Shown here piece after piece: positions 11,110 to 22,687 of a stretch of DNA of 64,000 nucleotides (position 1 is its first letter; every line of letters begins with the position of its first letter). A program made the translations under genes and the position numbers. Under the pieces are notes generated by a model. It made no database searches. It was given only the letters and a program-made list of their open reading frames with translations, and was not told where the DNA came from. The stretch is from Arachnopeziza araneosa (taxonomy: Eukaryota > Ascomycota > Leotiomycetes > Helotiales > Arachnopezizaceae), in assembly GCA_003988855.1 (NCBI GenBank), contig QYAI01000076.1, positions 1 through 64,000 of the forward strand, read 5' to 3'.

Positions 11110-11774
11110 TTACTCCAAAGGCGGGAACTTCCTCAAGAAATGGCTAGGACACTCGTAACCACCTGGATTTGCATCCAAATATCTCTGATGATAATCCTCA
11201 GCATCCCACCACTGCCCGGCCTCCAAAATCTCTGTAACAACCTTCCCCTTCCACCACTTCTCATTAACCTTCTTCGTCACATCCCTCGCAATCTCCTCCT
11301 GCTCATGGTCATAATAGAAGATCCCACTACGATACTGACTCCCGGTATCAGGACCCTGTCGATCCGCCGTCGTGGGATCATGCATCTTGTAGAAAAATTC
11401 GAGGAGTTGACGATAGGTGACTTGTTTGGGATCGAAGATTACTTGGAGAGCTTCCGCGTCTGTAACTTGTTCATTAGCATAGATTCTAGGGGGAGACAAA
11501 GGAAAGGAGACATACGGCCTGTACTTCCGGAACATACAGCTCGATAGGATGGAGAGCTGGTGTCGCCGCCAATATATCCCACGCGCGCATCAATGAGTCC
11601 TTTTCCGGTAAATTGCTTGCGGTACATATGCTCCACGCCCCAGAAACAACCCGCAGCTATGGTGGCCTTCTGCGCGCCTTCGGGGATGGGCCCCGCGGGT
11701 GCGAAACTGAGGCTCGTCGATGTAGTGAAGGGACGCACTAAGCGGTTCAGGAATGAAGGCATTGTGAAGGCCAT
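11110..11774 (-). CDS. msrA: Peptide methionine-(S)-S-oxide reductase
   Basis: Reduces methionine-S-sulfoxide in proteins, using thioredoxin. Two exons, 11774-11516 and 11459-11110, split by a 56-nt intron (gtatgt donor, ttacag acceptor) that restores the family sequence STGHAEALQVIFD. About 202 residues. The catalytic motif GCFWG is present near residue 38, followed by VGYIGG and Y-R-A-V-C-S-G-S-T-G-H. Later come FYKMHDPTTADRQGPDTGSQYRS and the C-terminal GGYECP with a possible resolving cysteine. The N-terminal 30 residues are basic and hydroxylated (FLNRLVRPFTTSTSLSF), which could target mitochondria. Convergent with the upstream Bax-inhibitor gene. Intact. Confidence 0.93.
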
Positions 11775-13181
11775 GAGGAGGACTATGAGGGGTAGGAATA
11801 ATAGTCGGAACAGTTTGTCGGTTGTGGTTTGTTTGATGGTTGATGTATAAGCTTGATGAGGGTCGCTGATATTGATTGAATGGTGTAGAGAGGGTTGGAA
11901 GAGGTCGAGAGCTCTTGTTTATGTAGAATCGCATTGCCTCTCGAAACCTTAGCGTATCAAGTCGTCATGGAGGGGTTGACAAATCTTGACAGGGATTTCA
12001 AGCCACAAGGAAGGGGGCTGGTTCCTTTGATTCCACATCTTCCAAATACTTTATCAGTCGCAACATAAGCCTCAATAAAGATTCTGCTGAAGTGGAATTT
12101 ATTTGTCGCGATATCACTGATAGCATTGACTCTTTGCTTGGAGGCTTGACAAATTATGCACATGGAATCCTAAGGTGGTTGCAATCGCCTTTCTGCAGCT
12201 AGCTTTCTAGCTACCGCTCCCGTCAAGCTTTAAATAAGGGCTGACTTGATTCAAATGATCTATACTTGATCCTACTTGTACTTGATTGATTAATTTGTTC
12301 ATTTGTTTGCTTTTTATATCTTAATTCATATTTAGAAGCATTGTGACTTATGAGTGAGTTAATGTGTTTATTCACACTGCACTTGATTGTCCGAAAACAT
12401 TACTTATATCTACATTCCACAAATGGTTTTCAATTTCTCATCTCCAACCGGTTTATATTCTAGTCTTAGAAGTGGTTCAATATACCGAAATAGAAGTCAG
12501 ATATTTGAATGGGTAGCAGCAGTAATGATAGATCAAAGGTCTCAGAGAATCTAGAAACGACGTGCCACGACCGGAGAATTTGGTGAATGTTGTTTAAAAT
12601 AGGAACTGATCTCATTTTGGCAATATAAAATTCTAGAGTTCCAATCCAAACCATCTAAAAGGATTGAGCTCTGGTTCAAAAATGCTCCACCTTAAAGGTT
12701 GGTTAGGGTTATTGGTGATGATGACCCATTGATGTCTCTGTGAAAGCAGCTGCATTTTCTAACTCAAGTTAGCTTCAAAGAGCTGACTGGTTTCGGTTAT
12801 CTATTACTGTTGGATGAGATCGAAAAGCTGGATTCTATTTACGGAACAGCTGTTCAGCCAACGATCTCTGGATAGATAATAGAGATAACAGAGATTTGAC
12901 AGTACATGTAAGAGAGGAAAGGGGAAGTCAATAACTAAGTTGCCTCGGCTGCTTATTTAAGCAGGTCTGCGCTAGACCTAAAACGAAAAATAATCCTCAC
13001 CTGAACAACGCGGCTGGCGGTATTTCAGTCCGACATCACAATAGCAGCACTCAATCTCCCCTGATCCGAAAAGGAAGCTCATTTTCAGTTTTCCTCCACG
13101 CTCCTTAACATTTTGCGACTAGTCCTAACATCTACGCCGTCTTGATTCCTCCCAAATATCGACCATTCTAATGTCCTTACG
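11775..13181. other. Divergent intergenic region, msrA to GUP1
   Basis: About 1.4 kb between two divergent genes, so it must hold both promoters. The proximal 200 bp on the GUP1 side are C/T-rich, as in many fungal leaders. AT-rich in the middle. No gene, tRNA or repeat recognised. Confidence 0.45.
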
Positions 13182-15277
13182 ATGAGCCTCTTCTCCTATA
13201 TCAGGAGCATATACACCCTTGATACAATCGATACACGGTTTACGAGCTCTTCTTCGACTCCTTACAAGGCTGTTATTGATGCGCGTATCGATCCTGCCAC
13301 CTCAGGTTCCAAGAGAGATGATTCGGTGCCAGGAGTCGGAGTAAGGACAGACCACAGTGGCAGACCAATTGCCCAACCTTCGAGATGGAAAACGCCGGAA
13401 TTCTACTTTTACTATTTGGTTTTTTTGACAGTTGTTCCCTACATGTTTTGGATTGCATACGATGTGTCTAGACGTCAGTATAATGCACCTCTACTGCACA
13501 AATTCTGACCTGTGTAGCTTCTGATCCTAACTACCACAAATATGAACGTTTACTGTCGGAAGGATGGATTCCTGGGCGCAAAATTGTACGAAAATGCTTC
13601 TCTTCCGAATAACTGCTGACCCGCAGGTAGGATGTGTCTGATAACCAATACACTAGTTTTCGTGAAAACGTACCATACCTTGGGATCCTAGTTATTACCC
13701 ATCCACTCCTTCGGAAACTTTACAACTCTCTACGATTTCTAACAACTCGAAGTAACCCTAGATCCAGTGGTGGTTCATATATATCTACAGCAGATGGGAA
13801 TGCGAGATTAGAACAAAGAGTCTCTTTTGACTTTGGATTCGCCCTCATCTTCCTCACAGCTTTACATGGGTTTTCGGCATTGAAGGTTCTCTTTATCCTC
13901 TATCTAAACTTCTGCATTGGCACAAGGCTCCCTCGGAAATATGTCCCAGCGGTTACTTGGGTTTTCAATATAACCATGCTCTTCGCAAACGAGCTTTGCC
14001 AAGGATACAAGTTCGCAAAGATTGCAGCCTATTTATCACCTATTGATGGTCAGCTGGTCGCAGCAAATTCTATTCATGCCTGGGGAGCATGGTTGGACAG
14101 TCATGGTGGGATCTTATCAAGATGGGAGATTTTATTTAACCTCACAGTATTGAGGTTGATAAGTTTCAACATGGATTATTATTGGAGCTTAGATAGAAGG
14201 GCTGGCAGTTCCATAGAGGTTTGTTGTGAGGCTCAAAGTTGTTCACTGCTAATGATCACAAGAAGAAACAACTCGATCCCGCAAATCTCTCGGAAAGGGA
14301 CCGTGTTAACATACCAGCCAATTCCAGCGAGTTTAGCTTTCGGAATTACCTCGCTTACACCATCTACGCACCTCTCTACATTGCTGGGCCTATTCTAACT
14401 TTTAACGACTACATCTCTCAACATAAATACCCCCCTGCTAGCATCGAAACTTCTCGTACCATCAAATATGGAATTCGTTTCTTCCTCTGCCTTCTCGCCA
14501 TGGAGGTTTTACTTCACTACGACTATTGCAGCGCTATTTTCAAATCCTCCCCTAATTGGTCTGACTACACCCCGGCCCAACTTTCTCTCTTGTCGTACTT
14601 CAATCTTCACGTTCTCTGGCTCAAACTTCTTCTTCCTTGGCGCTTCTTTCGTCTCTGGGCCTTAATTGATGGCATCGACCCACCAGAAAACATGCTACGC
14701 TGTCTGTCAGACAACCCCTCAACTGTTGCTTTCTGGCGTAGCTGGCATAGGAGCTATAATCGCTGGATTCTTCGCTACATCTACATTCCTCTTGGTGGCT
14801 CCTCATACAAGTCATGGATTCTGTCCGTTCGGTCAGCATTCAATTACGTCGTTGTATTCACCTTCGTGGCCTTATGGCATGATATTTCCCTGAATCTGTT
14901 AATCTGGGGATGGTTAATTGTGCTTTTCATGCTACCGGAAGTGATTGCTGGACTAATATTTCCAAGAAAGAAATGGGAAAACAACCTTACGGCTTATAGA
15001 GTTTTATGTGGTATTGGGGTGGTGGGGAATCTGATGATGATGATGATAGCGAATCTAGTTGGTTTTGCAGTAGGTGTAGATGGATTAAAAAGTATTATTC
15101 ATGGCATTTTCAAGGATTTCTCTGGTAAGTAAGTCTGTGAGTACTTGCGTGTTATGCTGACCTTGAATAGGTATTGTATTCCTGGTTACTGCATCATCAG
15201 TGTTATATGTGGGTATTCAGGTTATGTTTGAGATTAGAGAGAGTGAGATGAGGAAGGGAATCTTCTTGAAGTGCTAA
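13182..15277 (+). CDS. GUP1: GUP1-like membrane-bound O-acyltransferase
   Basis: MBOAT-family protein. In yeast Gup1 is an ER enzyme that remodels the lipid of GPI anchors and affects glycerol uptake, membrane and wall integrity. Five exons with introns 13474-13517, 13586-13630, 14219-14262 and 15125-15170 (44-46 nt each) give 638 residues. Splicing restores SRPSDPNYHKYERLLSEGWIPG, GRKIDVSDNQY, SIEKKQLDPANL and FSGIVFLVTA. About ten membrane helices are visible. Typical family sequence includes ALHGFSALKVLFIL, LPRKYVPAVTWVFN and FANELCQGYKF. The MBOAT signature FWRSWHRSYNRW and the likely catalytic His in FVALWHDISLN are both present. The C-terminus (VMFEIRESE...LKC) matches relatives. All residues expected for activity appear intact. 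Confidence 0.93.
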
Positions 15278-15407
15278 AGGAAGTCGGTACTGTATATAAC
15301 ACGAGAAATGAAACTCTTTACCTTTTGAGAGACAATATCCAAGCCGTGATAGTCTCAACTCCCGCATAAGGTCTCGAACAAACCGTCAAGGTACATCGTC
15401 GATATTC

Positions 15408-15895
15408 AATGTCACCTCAACTAAATATCCCTCGCAGACCTCTCCTGGTCGCCGCGGCGATTATCCCTATCCTCACAGCATGTCCCTATCTCCTCCAACT
15501 CAAACAAACGCATCACTTTCAACCCCCATTCCCACACCTTCCACACAAATTCCCGCATTGACAATCAACCCACCATCTCACACTCCCAATGTCGATGCCA
15601 CTCCCCCTCGGTGTGGATCCGCACCCATACCAGCCACCGCACCACCACCGTCGACTGCGACATCGTCATCGACTACGCGGCTATTGTCGAGCGGATTATC
15701 ACCGTCCAGAGCGACACCACGGTGGACTGGCGTATTCGCAGCAGCAGGGGCTTCATCGCCGATGAAGAAGTCCAAATCTTCGGTCCCACGTTTCATGGAA
15801 AGATGTCCTCTACGCCCAGCCCCGACAGTAAGATATGTCTTCTACGCCTAGCCCTAACGGTAAGATATAATAGCTTATCAGTAATTATAAGCTTT
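15408..15895 (+). other. GC-rich open stretch, possibly a decayed secreted-protein gene
   Basis: An ATG at 15408 opens a frame whose first 30 codons look like a signal peptide (PLLVAAAIIPILTACPYLL) but which stops after about 50 codons. A second frame, open from about 15500 to 15895, has strongly C/G-ended codons and reads VDCDIVIDYAAIVERIITVQ and ADEEVQIFGP, which look like protein sequence. I cannot join them with a clear intron. It may be one small secreted protein broken by an indel, or an unrecognised spliced gene. The 3' end runs into a 32-bp tandem duplication and then AT-rich sequence. Confidence 0.35.
15804..15867. repeat. Two-copy 32-bp tandem repeat
   Basis: Copies at 15804-15835 and 15836-15867 share the backbone GTC-TCTACGCC-AGCCC and AAGATAT. 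Differences are mostly C/T exchanges. The duplication lies at the 3' edge of the GC-rich stretch. Confidence 0.7.
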
Positions 15896-15944
15896 TAACA
15901 AGTCTTAATAGTTTGATAAAGTTGTTACAGGAATATCCTCCCAC

Positions 15945-15968
15945 GTCACGTGACCTTCGCCACGTGAC
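15945..15968. promoter_or_regulatory. Paired CACGTG (E-box) motifs
   Basis: GTCACGTGAC at 15945-15954 is a perfect 10-bp palindrome, and a second CACGTGAC begins at 15961. CACGTG is the core site of basic helix-loop-helix factors. The sequence TATATAGAACTAG follows about 15 bp later, so a lost or unrecognised plus-strand promoter is possible. No gene is recognised downstream. Confidence 0.35.
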
Positions 15969-16079
15969 ACCCATACTAGTATATAGAACTAGATCCGAGG
16001 AGGCTTCTCTCCTCATTTTCAATACAACATATATACACACATCTATCACCGTGACCTAAACCTGCCCGTCACATTTACA

Positions 16080-16430
16080 GCAGTCAAAGCCCCTAAAGAA
16101 AGTTGTACATACATCGACAAGCAAACAACCACTACCGAATCAGCAGCCCCCGACGGCCGTCAGCCGGGTATATCTAGAATATTTCATATAAGACAACCTT
16201 CTAAATCTAGGTTACGGTATACACTATCCTATTCGCTATAAGCAAGTTGAAAACTGGTTATGTCTTGCGCGACTATTGTAAGAGGACAGCTACTATAGCT
16301 AGGATTATATGGAGAGATTTAAGTTAAATTTATGCCTACGCGTAGAACTAGAGGACTACTACTTCCTCCTTACTAAGCCGTAAGATGCTCTATGATTCTG
16401 TAAATATTTTCTCAGGTAATTGTTAGGATG
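16080..16430. other. AT-rich decayed sequence, possible RIP relic
   Basis: Rich in TA, CTA and TAG steps. One forward frame around 16260-16390 is interrupted by stops about every 13-30 codons yet keeps protein-like pieces such as DYMERFKLNLCLRVELEDYY and FLLTKP. Reading the TAG/TAA codons as former CAG/CAA would make it nearly continuous. This is the look of a repeat mutated by C-to-T changes. The source element was not identified. Confidence 0.4.
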
Positions 16431-16799
16431 TAGCCCCTTAACCCTCCCGAGAACCGTGAAAATACAGCAGAAATCATGTTTGAATCATTCAATTGTGCTG
16501 GGACTGAACTCATTACCAACAAGACAGGCCAACAAAAACTCAAAAACTCCCAAAAAGAAAAAACCTCGCAAAGAACTTAATAGAACACAAGTGTCAAGGA
16601 GATAACTTCAAGATCCAAATTGTCCAGCCAGAGAAAAATTCACAATTTCGTCAAGTCAGGCCAAAAAGTGAGTGGAGGAGTAGAAACAAGTGCAATGAGT
16701 TTTAGGAAATAGGTATGGCGAAGTCAAGGTGAATAGGTGGCGGAGATATATGTTACCTGGATCCTCAAAGGACCCCAGGTAATGGAGAGGCATCAGATT

Positions 16800-17994
16800 T
16801 CAATCGAAGAGAGCCGCGTCGGAATTGCAAATCGGTGCCGTTCCCTGTAATTGTTCGCCATTTAGCCCCAATCCAGCTTCTCCTAGTTCTTTCTTGAACC
16901 TGCTGATGGTATCTAGATTGACCATCAAAGAATCCGTCTTCCATATCAAAATTGGCCTTAGCATCTGAGCAAGGCGGGATGCATGCAGGATTCGCTCTCC
17001 TGTGGAATGGACATCGATGTGTTGCGTAAAATCATACACATCCCCGCCAACATTACAAACTTGCCCTTGACATATCGGACATACGGCAATGCCAAATTTC
17101 CAAACGTGCACATGAAGTTTGGCGATATCTTCGAATCCCCTAGATCTCTGCTGGAGATCATGGGTCCTCAAGTGGTAGTCAAAATACACCCAAGGAACCC
17201 GTGAATCTTCAATCTCAGTCTTAAACTGGCAGCCAAGAAATCGAAGAGGACAGTTGGAGCTTATTCCTGCAAATGTAGAGCCATCTTTGTGGGCAATTTC
17301 CCTCAAATTTATCAATTCCAATTTTTTTTTTATGAGAACCTCCTCTAGAAGAATGCTGCTCATTTAGATGGGAAGCAAGCTCATCAATGGTGAATGGCCC
17401 AAACCGACAATTCTCTAAGATACAGATGAATTGTTGAGGATTTATATGCTTTCTCATATGTTCTTTGAGCTTATCTAGCCGGTGAAATGGTTTGGAGATC
17501 CGACTGCAACCATAGACGAAGCAATTAACTTCGAAATTGCGTTCGTGAACGTTGCGTTGATGCCTTTCTAATTCATACTTTCGTGGGAATGTGGCCCTGC
17601 AACCAGGCTGAGGGCAACCTAATCTTGGCTTCGTCAGCTTTACTTTCCTACTTTCTTTGGATGGAGAACAGTATGAAGGACTTGAATGATGGCTTGTTCC
17701 AGAGTTGGTAAATGAGGTTTCATTTGAAACTGGAGAATCTAAGGTGTTATCTCCTTCCGGAAGGGCCATAGTACTCATGGAATCTGGGATCGGCCAGGTT
17801 CCGGCATGTACCTCACCAACGAGATCATTGGTGGCTGTGTAGGGATTTCGGCCGAGACGAAATTCTATTGGCGACAAGTTTTCCTGAGAGTGAATTTGGC
17901 AGAACTCCTTTGAGAGTAAGTGTAACGTAGCCCTGATTACAGTGTTAGTTTTTTTTAAGCCACTCATCTCGGATCCCAGTTCTCCTCCACCCAT
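16800..17994 (-). pseudogene. C2H2 zinc-finger protein with a frameshift at a homopolymer
   Basis: Putative nuclear DNA-binding or regulatory protein. The first frame (ATG at 17994, or 17967) encodes a Ser/Thr-rich head, then C2H2 fingers: CPQPGCRATFPRKYELERHQ with NVH, CFVYGCSRISKPFHRLDKLK with EHMRKH, and CILENCRFGPFTIDELASHL with NEQH. The frame breaks in a run of ten A (minus strand; T run at 17322-17331). A second frame, open to the stop at 16800, continues smoothly (LELINLREIAHKDGSTF, then CPLRFLGCQF, CPICQGQVC and a further Cys/His set). A one-base change in the run would join them into about 395 residues. Either the gene is dead or the run was miscounted. An upstream exon at about 18000-18050 (MNQGDNQSALLPIDHGIDWQ) is possible, but no donor fits its frame. 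Confidence 0.7.
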
Positions 17995-19581
17995 TGCCAA
18001 TCAATTCCGTGGTCGATAGGCAGCAAGGCGCTTTGATTGTCGCCCTGATTCATCGTATTAGCTCTGGGGGAAGAGCATGCCTTTATCTCTCTGGAGAGAA
18101 GAAAGACGGGCTTATAGGCTGTCGTTGACTTGCAGCTGGTCGAAAATCCTGCAGGGCCAGGCCAAAGCATCTTGTGTGGAAGCTTGAGGTGGCCTTGAGA
18201 ATGAGTGACTGCTGTGTCAACGTGGGAGAGAGCAACATAGTAAAGAGGCTGATGATTGTTGTTGAAGGAAGGCACCAGCTTAGGGTGTCACGGCTGGTGT
18301 GATATGGATAGCTGAGTCAGCACCCAGCGCCCACCTCCTCGCATTTGGCTTGAAAGGCTGAAACGGAGATAAGGATCAGATGTTTCCCATATTTTTTGCA
18401 TTGGAGTTTCTTAACTTTCCCCTACCAGAAAAGTTGGCGTTCTTTCAGCTTTCTCAAGCGCTCAGTAGCGCGCTGCTAATGCTATGCGGCAACATTAGCG
18501 GAGCTTGGCTAGCTAGAAGAATCCATTCTCGACTTGAACCAGCCCAGATTCCATGCATTGAAGCGATGTGGTACTTGAAGTCAAGACTACTAAAATTGAG
18601 GCTTAATAATTTGAGAAATCTACCGATGTGCATCTCTCGGCGCCTCCAGCGACCTGCTGCTGCTTTCCATTTTTCAGAGTCTAATCCATTCATCAGTCAC
18701 TCAGAGGTGGATTGTTGATGCCAGCATAAGTTTTGCGTTCGATATCTGATTGAGATGTGTAGTCGACCAACGCTCAATAGTCAAAGACCTTGGTCTGAGA
18801 GACTCGACGCCATAAAGCCTTCAAGTGCGGGACGTCTGTTTCGCGGAATCATGGGTGAGAACTCCGGATTCTAGGACGGCCCGTCCCATGTCAAGACGAC
18901 CACCAACACGGCACACACTTCCGAGCCGTCAGCATTACGAGTCAGATGATGCTTCTGCTGATTGACTGGTGCGCCGAACATGGCGAAGTGGAGGCTATGA
19001 TGGATATGCTTCCAGATATGCGGAGTGTGAATTGCTCGACTCATGTACTGTACTTGCTGGACAAGGAAGCCGGATATCTAAAGAATTCAATGAGAAGATT
19101 GAAAAGAATGGGCCGATCGATAATGCCTTCACCCAGGGGAAAACCACTATCAACAAGTACAACAATTCCATACCGTTGATATTCACTCCAAAGGCGCGTC
19201 GTCGTGGTGTTTGGTGACGAGAGATGAAATGCGAGTCAACTCCCTAGGTACGGAGTTCGGAGGCGGAATTGGTGCACGTGACAGCTGCGATATCGCCCCG
19301 CTCCTGCCCCTCAATGCCCAATCGAGGGGCACCAGCGGAAAAGGGTGCATGGAAACCTGGTTTGATGGCTGCGGGAATGCTTGTGCAAACAGCCACCAGA
19401 AGGCGTCACACGCGGATGACTAATGCGAAACTCTGAATCTCTTCAGTCACCTGAATTTGCTCTTTGCTTGTCCCACTTGGTTTTCCACCTCCCGTCTTAT
19501 CTCTGACTCTTTTCTTCAACCACCACGATACCGTGGATTTCAATGTCACAACCGTCAAGATCCCATCGACGTTGATTTATC
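17995..19581. other. Intergenic, divergent zinc-finger gene to MFS gene
   Basis: About 1.6 kb with only short overlapping open frames on both strands and no recognised domain. It includes both promoters. The 18946-19217 stretch has two overlapping plus-strand frames that I could not tie to any family. Confidence 0.4.
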
Positions 19582-21833
19582 ATGGCGAAGCGACAGGCGC
19601 GAGGCCCCGCTAAGCTTCCGGTGAGGCAGCTGGCTATTCTGGGTGAGTCTTCCTCTCGTATTGTTGAGCATGGAAGTGGAACGGGTATGATGAAGGTTCT
19701 GTTGAGCTTCGTTCTTCGCAATGGGCTCAAACCGAACTTAATTCATTGTTGAGATCAGATTTCAAGAGTGGGGACTATTCAAAACATCGGAAACAAGAGC
19801 CGCCACTATGAAAAATTGATAATTCCTGTTGTATTTTGGATGCAGGAATAAGAATTTAATTGTCTCAGATCACTACATTCAACAATTACTGACCACCTCC
19901 AGCAATATGTAGATTCGCCGAGCCAGTGGCCCTGACATCAGTTTTCCCTTACCTTGTGAGTCATTCCCAGATGCCCAGATCTCAGTTAACACAGCCAGCC
20001 TGAAATGATCGAAAGTTTCGGCATAGAGAAGAAAAATGTCCCAAAATGGGCAGGGATCACTTCAGCCTCATTTTCGCTCTCACAATGTGTCACGGCCGTA
20101 CTTTGGGGCCAAGCATCCGATAGATTTGGACGGAAACCGACAATTCTAGTAGGGTTGACTTGTACGATGATTGCTTCGTTGATATGGGGAGTGTCAACTT
20201 CTTTGCCAATGGCCATTATGGCGAGAGCCATTGGCGGTGGTTTCAATGGGAATGGTAAATTTTCTTTGGATTCAGAGTGATCATGCTGATTGTTTTAGTC
20301 GGTATCATTAGAACGATGGTAGCTGAAATGGTTCCTGAAAAGGAATTGCAACCCAGAGCCTTCTCAATCATGCCCTTGGTCTGGAGTTTAGGTTCCATCT
20401 TTGGGCCCTCATTTGGAGGATTCTTTGCAAAACCAGCAGAGAATATGCCAGGATTGTTTGGGAACAATAAGTTTCTGATTAAATTCCCCTTTGCGCTACC
20501 CAACATCATAGCAAGCGCATTGTTTATGGTGGGAATAACCACTGGTTTTCTGTTCTTGAGAGTAAGCGGTTCTTATCTCTTCCAACCTTAGCTAATATTC
20601 TAGGAAACGCTCGAAACCAAACATCACAAAACAGACTACGGCCGCGTCCTAGGGAAAAAGCTCACCGCATTGGTCAAATTAATATTTAGCTGGCGTCTCA
20701 ACCCCAAACCATATCGTCGCCATTCTGGATCATACGTCGAATCCTCTGCTTCTCTCCTTCGCCCTTCCTCTTCTGCCAGTAATGGTGCTTTTAATGAAGC
20801 AATCAAGAACAAGCCGTCCAAACCAGTGCTCCCCCGTCCCACTTTGTCCGAAGTCTTTACTCGTCAATCAGTCATCAATCTCATCGCCTACACCTTTCTA
20901 GCACTACATTCAGTTGCATACGATCAACTCTTACCTATTTTTCTACATATCCCTAAGCAAGTCCCGGATTCCTCTAATACCTCTCTTCCTTTTAAATTCT
21001 CTGGGGGATTCGAACTCGGTTCCGGCCGGATCGGGACGTTGTTCACCATGTATGGGTTTCTGGGCTGCTTCATCCAATTCCTCATCTTCCCTCCCACAGC
21101 ACGGAAATTTGGCGTCTTGAACTGCTTCAAAGCATGCGCCATCACCTTTCCCGTCGTCTGTTTTGTTACACCTTACACGGCACTCATCCAGGACAGCATC
21201 TTGCAGCAATCAGCCATGTTCGGAATCATGACTGTCAAATGTTTTGCCGTCATCTTCGCATTCCCTTGTGCTATCATCCTTTTGACGAATTCGGCGGTGA
21301 GTTTGAGAATCCTAGGCACGTTGAATGGATTCGCTGTTTCCATTAGTGCAGTTGGGAGAGCCATCGGTCCTGCTATGGGAGGAGCGGCGTTCACTTGGGG
21401 TTTAGAGAAGGGATACGTAATTACACCATGGTGGTTACTTGGAACCATTGCCGTCATCGGCGCGATACCCATTTGGTATTTGAAAGAGATGCCTGGATTC
21501 TCGAAATCAGACTCTGATTCAGAAGACGAAGATGAGGAGGAGGATGCTTTGTTACCGGTAGATGAAGAAGATGAAGAAGCCCAGATACTAGAAGGCGATG
21601 AAATAGTAACCATAGATGCGAATGAGGAGGTATTAGATACCATCGATGGACCACCTCTGGGTAAGGTCAAGAGTAGGAATAGCAGGAGAGGAAGTGGGAG
21701 GTTAGAGAGAACACTGAGTAATCCTCCCATCGGACTGAATGAGAGTATTGGACCTGGCGGTGGGAGGAGACTGAGTAATGGCTTTGCAGCGAGCAATATG
21801 GGGCAAGGAACTGGTGGAACGAGTTTTGCTTGA
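19582..21833 (+). CDS. MFS transporter (YCR023C / ZIFL-like, DHA1 type)
   Basis: Five exons: 19582-19642, 19903-19955, 19999-20254, 20299-20561 and 20604-21833. They give 620 residues. Splicing restores LPVRQLAILAICRFAEPVAL, TSVFPYLPEMIESFGI, GGFNGNVGIIRTM and GFLFLRETLETKHHKTDYG. Twelve membrane helices are expected. The MFS motif A between helices 2 and 3 is clear (GQASDRFGRKP), as is the helix 5 region WSLGSIFGPSFGGFFA. A long cytosolic loop of about 90 residues lies between the two halves. The C-terminal tail after the last helix is very acidic (runs of D/E near residues 510-550), then Ser/Gly-rich. The relatives are vacuolar or plasma-membrane transporters whose substrate is uncertain, so no substrate is assigned. 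First intron is 260 nt, unusually long here. Confidence 0.9.
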
Positions 21834-22471
21834 TTTGGGGACTTGTGCATATACGAGGCTAATTGCATTGTACCTGGCGTTGAGGTAACCATTAAATAAT
21901 ACAGCACATTCTTTAGAAGGGTAGAGTATTCTGTTTCGGAGGCTGTGAATTTCAAAGCCAGGTCCTGCTTATAGCACGAGCTTCATCTCACACCCATCCA
22001 GGGATCTAGCTGCGGTCACCGGGGGAGCATAGTCACTACGCTAAGCGTCCTGTCTCTGTTTATTTTCTTGGACTCCAAACCGCATCTCTCTGATTGGGTA
22101 TGTCTGAACTCTGCAAATGGCACGTGGTTTTTGAAGAGGTGCGGATGCAAGTGAGGGAGGGCGCAACCAGGGAGGGTACCTATATATCACAGAATCTCCC
22201 GGCAAACCCTCAAAAGGAGTCAAGCGCGTCTAGGTACCAGTGAAGAATTCCTGCTCTTGTTTCTAGAGGGGAGATGGAGAGAGGAAGAGAGAGAAGAGAT
22301 GAGAGCGGTCTGGTTGGATGGGCCTGCACAAAAGGCCGGCGATTATATCTCGAGGTAAGAAAAAGAAGTATATTGACGGGTGGGTAAAAGGATGTTGAAT
22401 CTTTAGAAGAGAGTCCGACGTGAAACCCTCATTTATACACGTTTGCCCTAGCTGCTCCTTCCCTGTGTTTA

Positions 22472-22687
22472 CAAGGCAGGCAAAATTCGTCCTACCGAAC
22501 GAAAAACATTAAAACCGCAAAAATGTTAATACTCGTCCTAGACAAGCACTTGAAATTTGGTATGCGGAGCTCTTAGATACTTGTCCTTTATTGCCTTGAG
22601 TTCTTATCGACTGTATTAGAGTAAATATTGTAGTATTTGAACTTTGACTTTACGATTTCATGACGCTTTGGAATTTTGACCGCCTCG
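22472..22687 (+). mobile_element. MITE, copy 1 (216 bp)
   Basis: The ends are inverted: CAAGGCAGGCAAAATTCGTC at the left and ATTTTGACCGCCTCG at the right. The whole unit matches, in reverse orientation, the element at 40994-41215. Shared blocks include AACCGCAAAAATGTTAATAC against AACCGCAAAATGTCAATAC, ACAAGCACTT, TGCGGAGCTCTTAG and TGTAGTATTTGA followed by CTTTACGATTTC. The left end differs from the other copy by G-to-A changes (CAAGGCAGG against CGAGGCGGG). No coding capacity. Non-autonomous DNA transposon. Confidence 0.85.

Noticed and set aside
21173..21955. Minus-strand open frame of 260 codons
   Set aside because: Antisense to the MFS transporter exon. Its Ser/Leu-rich runs are the complement of the acidic tail.
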